DNA of 21,115 nucleotides from an uncultured Gemmatimonadota bacterium (GTDB lineage: Bacteria > Gemmatimonadota > Gemmatimonadetes > Gemmatimonadales > GWC2-71-9): contig CAMLHP010000023.1 of assembly GCA_946479805.1 (NCBI GenBank), positions 1 to 21,115 on the forward strand, read 5' to 3'. The translations under genes were made by a program, and so were the position numbers. The stretch's first letter is position 1. The number at the start of each line of letters is the position of its first letter. Shown in pieces: positions 15,999 to 21,115 of this stretch. The notes below the pieces were generated by a model that was not told the DNA's origin, made no database searches, and saw only the letters and a program-made list of their open reading frames with translations.

Positions 15999-16510
15999 CA
16001 CTCCGGAGCGTGGCTGGCGGATTCGCCCTCGTTTCCCAGGGGCACCTCACGGAATGAGCGCGCGAGACCCGGGTGGCCCCGCCAGAGGTACCAGGAGATG
16101 CCCAGCACCGCGAGCAGGCCGCCGACAAACACGACCCAGTACGGAATCGGCTGTCCCTGGGCGATGTGCGCGGCATACCCGAGCCCGAAGAACAGCACCA
16201 GGGCTATGGCCATGGCGATGATCAGAGCCATGCGCCATTCCAGTTCCCGCGCGGCAATGTGCACCAGGGCAACCAGCCCCACCCCGACCAGCATGATGGC
16301 GAGGAAGTGGACAATGGTCACGACAACAATGGCTCCCATGCTGCCCGCGTCGGAGCCAACCCCGCCAAACAGCAGCTGGGCAATCAGCAGGGGTGTCCGG
16401 AAGGGCTGGCCATGCGCGACGTCCACCACGAAATACCAGCCGGCGAGAATGGTGGCACCGATGGCTCCGGCAACGGCACCTTCACGCACAGCCGAGTGGC
16501 TGCTACTCAT
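15998..16510 (-). CDS. Four-helix membrane protein of unknown function
   Basis: A 170-residue inner-membrane protein with about four hydrophobic segments (roughly 9-30, 58-84, 92-115 and 122-143) and a soluble acidic C-terminal tail after WYLWRGHPGLARSF. The start VREGAVAGAIGATILAGWYFVVDVAHGQPFRTP gives a short amphipathic cap, then a glycine-rich helix and a polar VDxxxGxPFxTP turn that seems conserved in related hypothetical proteins. No catalytic motif is seen. It overlaps the upstream small membrane protein by 4 bases (ATGA) and the deacetylase by 1-4 bases, so it is in the operon with the transporter. Function not recognised. Confidence 0.8.
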   Translation of the reverse strand: MSSSHSAVREGAVAGAIGATILAGWYFVVDVAHGQPFRTPLLIAQLLFGGVGSDAGSMGAIVVVTIVHFLAIMLVGVGLVALVHIAARELEWRMALIIAMAIALVLFFGLGYAAHIAQGQPIPYWVVFVGGLLAVLGISWYLWRGHPGLARSFREVPLGNEGESASHAPE

Positions 16511-16929
16511 GACATTCCTCCGGCATCGTGAGCCGACGCACTGCCCGCCCGGGCACTGCCGGACTCCGGCGCGCTGTCGCGTCCGTGGACTGCCGGCTGC
16601 GGCCCGGATTGGCGCAGCGCGGGGTGCAACTCGTCTTCCTCGTCAGCATCATCGGGAAGCGGATCCGGCAGGTTCTGGCCCGCCACGAAAGCGGCGACAA
16701 ACACACCCAGCGCCAGGCCCAGCAGTCCTGTCGCCACATGTGGCAGCACACCATACAGCAGCAAAAGCATGCCGCCCGACACCATCATGGTGCCTATGGC
16801 CCGGAGCAGTTCGTCCAGATTGCGCCAGTGCAGCCGCTTGCCGCCCGACAGCGAGGCCCAGAGGCCCACGATGCCCAGGAGGAAGATGCCAAACCACACG
16901 ATGATCCAGAAGCCGCTACTGCCGAGCAT
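16507..16929 (-). CDS. Small membrane protein of unknown function, first gene of the long operon
   Basis: A 140-residue protein with about three membrane segments (roughly 5-27, 42-62 and 64-84), then an acidic, proline- and serine-rich cytoplasmic or external tail (DPLPDDADEEDELHP...). The dense charged tail is of low complexity. I do not recognise the family. The ATG at 16929 fits a membrane start, but the nearest AGGAG is about 19 bases upstream, too far for a normal ribosome site, so the true start may differ. It is followed by the four-helix protein through an ATGA overlap. The 82 bases in front (to the DUF971 gene) should hold the operon promoter; TGCTAATGT at about 16970 (minus) is only a weak -10 candidate. 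Confidence 0.72.
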   Translation of the reverse strand: MLGSSGFWIIVWFGIFLLGIVGLWASLSGGKRLHWRNLDELLRAIGTMMVSGGMLLLLYGVLPHVATGLLGLALGVFVAAFVAGQNLPDPLPDDADEEDELHPALRQSGPQPAVHGRDSAPESGSARAGSASAHDAGGMS

Positions 16930-17011
16930 GGGCGAGTCCCGGGGGAAGCTCCTTAACCGGCATGACCTTCGACATTAGCACAGCCCGGGTCCGGGCACCA
17001 GACCACACGGA

Positions 17012-17338
17012 TCAAGGCGCCTCGCACGCTTCACAGGGGCAGATCGAGCGAAGCAGCTCAAAGGTGTAGATGCCGGTGCTGTGGCCGTCGCTCCAGCGAA
17101 CCCGGATTCCGTAGCCCCCCACCAGCTCCACCGACAGCGGCTCGACATCGGGCGCCACCCGCGCCGGGTCCAGCAGCTGCCGGCCGCTCATTTCGTCGAC
17201 GCAGGCGGCGCAGGGACAGGCCAGGCGGAGGCGGCGGGCCGGGTAGAGAGCGATGTGCTTCGGACCCCCGGCGGTTGCCGCCCTGGGAGTCCAGTCAATG
17301 CGAAGTCCCTCCGCCAGTCGGGTGATGGCGCGAGGCAC
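17012..17338 (-). CDS. DUF971 domain protein
   Basis: A 108-residue DUF971 protein, similar to the N-terminal domain of gamma-butyrobetaine hydroxylase and often linked with iron-sulfur cluster assembly genes. The pairs of CPCxxC motifs are intact: Cys41, Cys43 and Cys46 (CPCAACVDE) and Cys100, Cys102 and Cys105 (CPCEAC), with WSDGHSTGIYTFELLRS between. Zinc or iron-sulfur binding is inferred from the family. The annotated start is GTG at 17338, but the AGGAGGAG on this strand (about 17360-17367) is 21 bases away; it is well placed for a CTG at 17353 that would add five residues (LAAYP). It diverges from aconitase, itself an iron-sulfur enzyme, with 78 bases between the two starts. Confidence 0.85.
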   Translation of the reverse strand: MPRAITRLAEGLRIDWTPRAATAGGPKHIALYPARRLRLACPCAACVDEMSGRQLLDPARVAPDVEPLSVELVGGYGIRVRWSDGHSTGIYTFELLRSICPCEACEAP

Positions 17339-17368
17339 CGGATACGCGGCCAGAAGGCTCCTCCTCCC

Positions 17369-17377
17369 TGCTATAAT
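17369..17377 (+). promoter_or_regulatory. Extended -10 promoter of aconitase gene
   Basis: TGC-TATAAT (TG at 17369-17370, TATAAT at 17372-17377): a perfect -10 hexamer with the TGn extension, while no good -35 is found 16-18 bases upstream, as usual for extended -10 promoters. Initiation near 17384 gives a leader of about 33 bases. It overlaps the ribosome-site-like purine tract of the divergent DUF971 gene. Confidence 0.65.
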
Positions 17378-17416
17378 TCAGGTATTACCCCACCCCACAC
17401 CACCGGACGGCAGGAA

Positions 17417-20196
<2,780 letters not shown>

Positions 20197-20200
<4 letters not shown>

Positions 20201-20670
20201 CAGTCAAGCGGATGGACAACATGGGCATCGTGGTGGAAGACCTCGATGCCGCCGTGGAGTTCTTCACCGAGCTTGGTCTCAACCTCGAGGGGCGCGCTCC
20301 GATCGAGGGCGAGTGGGCGGAGGGCGTCACCGGCTTGAGCGGCATGCGGGTCGAGATAGCCATGATGCGAACGCCGGACGGTCACAGCCGGCTCGAACTG
20401 TCCCGGTTCCTCGCGCCGGCCGTCGCTGCCGACCACCGCAACGCCCCGGTCAACGCGCTTGGCTACCTGCGCGTGATGTTCACGGTGGATGACCTCGACG
20501 ATACGCTGTCGCGCCTGGCGAAGCACGGCGCTCGAGTCGTGGACAAGGTGACCCAGTACCAGGACCTCTATCGGCTGTGCTACATCCGGGGGCCCGAGGG
20601 AATACTGCTGGGGCTGGCGGAGGAACTGGGGGAGCCGGGGAGGCGTCCGGAGCTGACGCCGGAGCGTTGA
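20197..20670 (+). CDS. VOC-fold (glyoxalase/dioxygenase-like) protein
   Basis: A 157-residue vicinal-oxygen-chelate protein made of two paired beta-alpha-beta-beta-beta modules: the first begins MDNMGIVVEDLDAAVEFFTELG, the second LRVMFTVDDLDDTLSRLAKHG. It ends RLCYIRGPEGILLGLAEEL, giving the typical terminal Glu. In metal-dependent members the His of HxGI starts each module; here the equivalents are Asn (NMGIV) and Arg (LRVMF), so the usual histidine metal ligand is missing. It may bind a ligand without metal. Function unknown. It overlaps aconitase by ATGA, so the two are translated from one mRNA and may share a metabolic context. Confidence 0.88.
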
Positions 20671-20688
20671 GAGTACCGGTTCTGGCCG

Positions 20689-21028
20689 CTGCAGTCTAAT
20701 TCGTGATCGCTGACCGAGTTGCAGGCCAAGCTGCCGCCTGGCCCGCCAGCACTGCGGGCCGTGCAGGCATCGATTGGAACCCGTGTGGCCCTACCGCGGA
20801 CCCACAGCGCTGCGTTGGCGGCTCCACAGGTAGCGTACGCGGTGGCGACCATACCGAGTGGCGCGCCCCAGGCCCGTCCGAGTCGCGCGGACGCTCCGTG
20901 CGCAGATGTTCCGTGCGCGGATGCCCCGTGCGCGGATGCCCCGTGCGCGGATGCCCCGTGCGCGGCACCGCGCCTCCCGGGTCAGGAGAGCGGTGCAGGG
21001 CCCGCAGGGGTTCCGATTTAGACTGCAA
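20689..21028. repeat. Inverted repeat pair flanking a 340-bp segment
   Basis: CTGCAGTCTAATTCG (20689-20703) and CGATTTAGACTGCAA (21014-21028) are inverted copies matching at 13 of 15 positions, with a perfect core of nine bases. They frame 310 bases of GC-rich sequence with the tandem array. No target-site duplication is obvious just outside. Could be the ends of a small non-autonomous element, or two copies of an operator. Confidence 0.45.
20891..20965. repeat. 15-bp tandem repeat, five units
   Basis: Three perfect copies of ATGCCCCGTGCGCGG (20921-20935, 20936-20950, 20951-20965) are preceded by two diverged copies (20891-20905 and 20906-20920). The gradient from diverged to identical suggests recent growth at the right end. 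Reads as a pentapeptide repeat in every frame, but no supported gene spans it. Confidence 0.9.
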
Positions 21029-21084
21029 TCGGTAAGCTGGTGGGAAGCGATCTAAGACTTGTTAGGCACCTGCCGAGGAGATTT

Positions 21085-21115
21085 GTGAACGAGCAGCTCC
21101 TGGTGGATTTCTTAA
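21085..21115 (+). CDS. Start of an unidentified gene, cut by the window edge
   Basis: GTG at 21085 is preceded by GAGGAG (21075-21080, 4 bases of spacing). Ten codons are visible, reading MNEQLLVDFL with GTG as Met. This is too short to assign a family. The last complete codon is TTA, rare in this GC-rich window. It is preceded by GTTAGGC at 21061-21067. Confidence 0.5.
   Translation, partial: MNEQLLVDFL

Larger units (their letters stand above)
20671..21084. other. Gene-free region with tandem and inverted repeats
   Basis: No reading frame here has a credible start, ribosome site or recognisable protein family; the frames that stay open do so because a 15-base GC-rich repeat has no stop in any frame. 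It holds the tandem array at 20891-20965, an inverted-repeat pair (20689-20703 and 21014-21028), and the leader of the gene that begins at 21085. A decayed gene or a small mobile element is possible. Confidence 0.6.

Noticed and set aside
17081..17416. Longer N-terminus for aconitase
   Set aside because: It would overlap the DUF971 gene and the promoter, and the family start matches 17417.
20891..20965. CRISPR array
   Set aside because: Units are contiguous with no spacers and no cas genes nearby.
20696..21028. Repeat-containing open frames on both strands (pentapeptide repeats)
   Set aside because: Open in all frames because the 15-base unit has no stops; only TTG-type starts without ribosome sites and no homology.

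Overview
The window is high-GC bacterial chromosome (about two-thirds G+C by eye), densely coded, with GTG/TTG starts and many 4-base start/stop overlaps. The protein set suggests a Gram-negative soil or freshwater lineage, with Gemmatimonadota my best guess: a large secreted PIG-L-type deacetylase, a tandem Ser/Thr kinase, a CGNR zinc-finger protein, two lipoproteins, an M3 oligopeptidase and AcnA-type aconitase. This is inferred from family content; no rRNA or tRNA is present to confirm it.

Left part, plus strand (1-5972). A 5'-truncated HD-domain protein of the RelA/SpoT-hydrolase fold, with several expected metal ligands replaced, overlaps by 4 bases a lipoprotein 5'-nucleotidase. A structured 200-base leader follows, then a probable signalling run: GAF-GGDEF diguanylate cyclase, CGNR zinc-finger protein, and a protein with a pseudokinase domain followed by an active Ser/Thr kinase domain. 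The last two genes overlap by 4 bases.

Centre (5973-8527). A cold-shock protein with a long leader containing mutually exclusive stem-loops converges on translation initiation factor IF-1 across a shared bidirectional terminator. Behind infA, on the minus strand, lies an M3-family oligoendopeptidase.

Minus-strand operon (16929 down to 8527). Seven genes each overlap the next by 1-4 bases: two small membrane proteins, a three-part exported PIG-L deacetylase-like protein, a lipoprotein solute-binding protein, its ABC ATPase, a fused two-domain ABC permease, and a DHA1-type MFS exporter. The layout implies co-translation of an extracytoplasmic deacetylase with an importer of the ferric-iron/polyamine/phosphonate type; the substrate is unresolved.

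Right part (17012-21115). A DUF971 protein diverges from aconitase A, which has an extended -10 promoter and is coupled by a 4-base overlap to a VOC-fold protein lacking the usual metal-ligand histidine. The last 400 bases contain no convincing gene but do contain a 15-bp tandem repeat array and a pair of inverted repeats; the first codons of another gene appear at the right edge.
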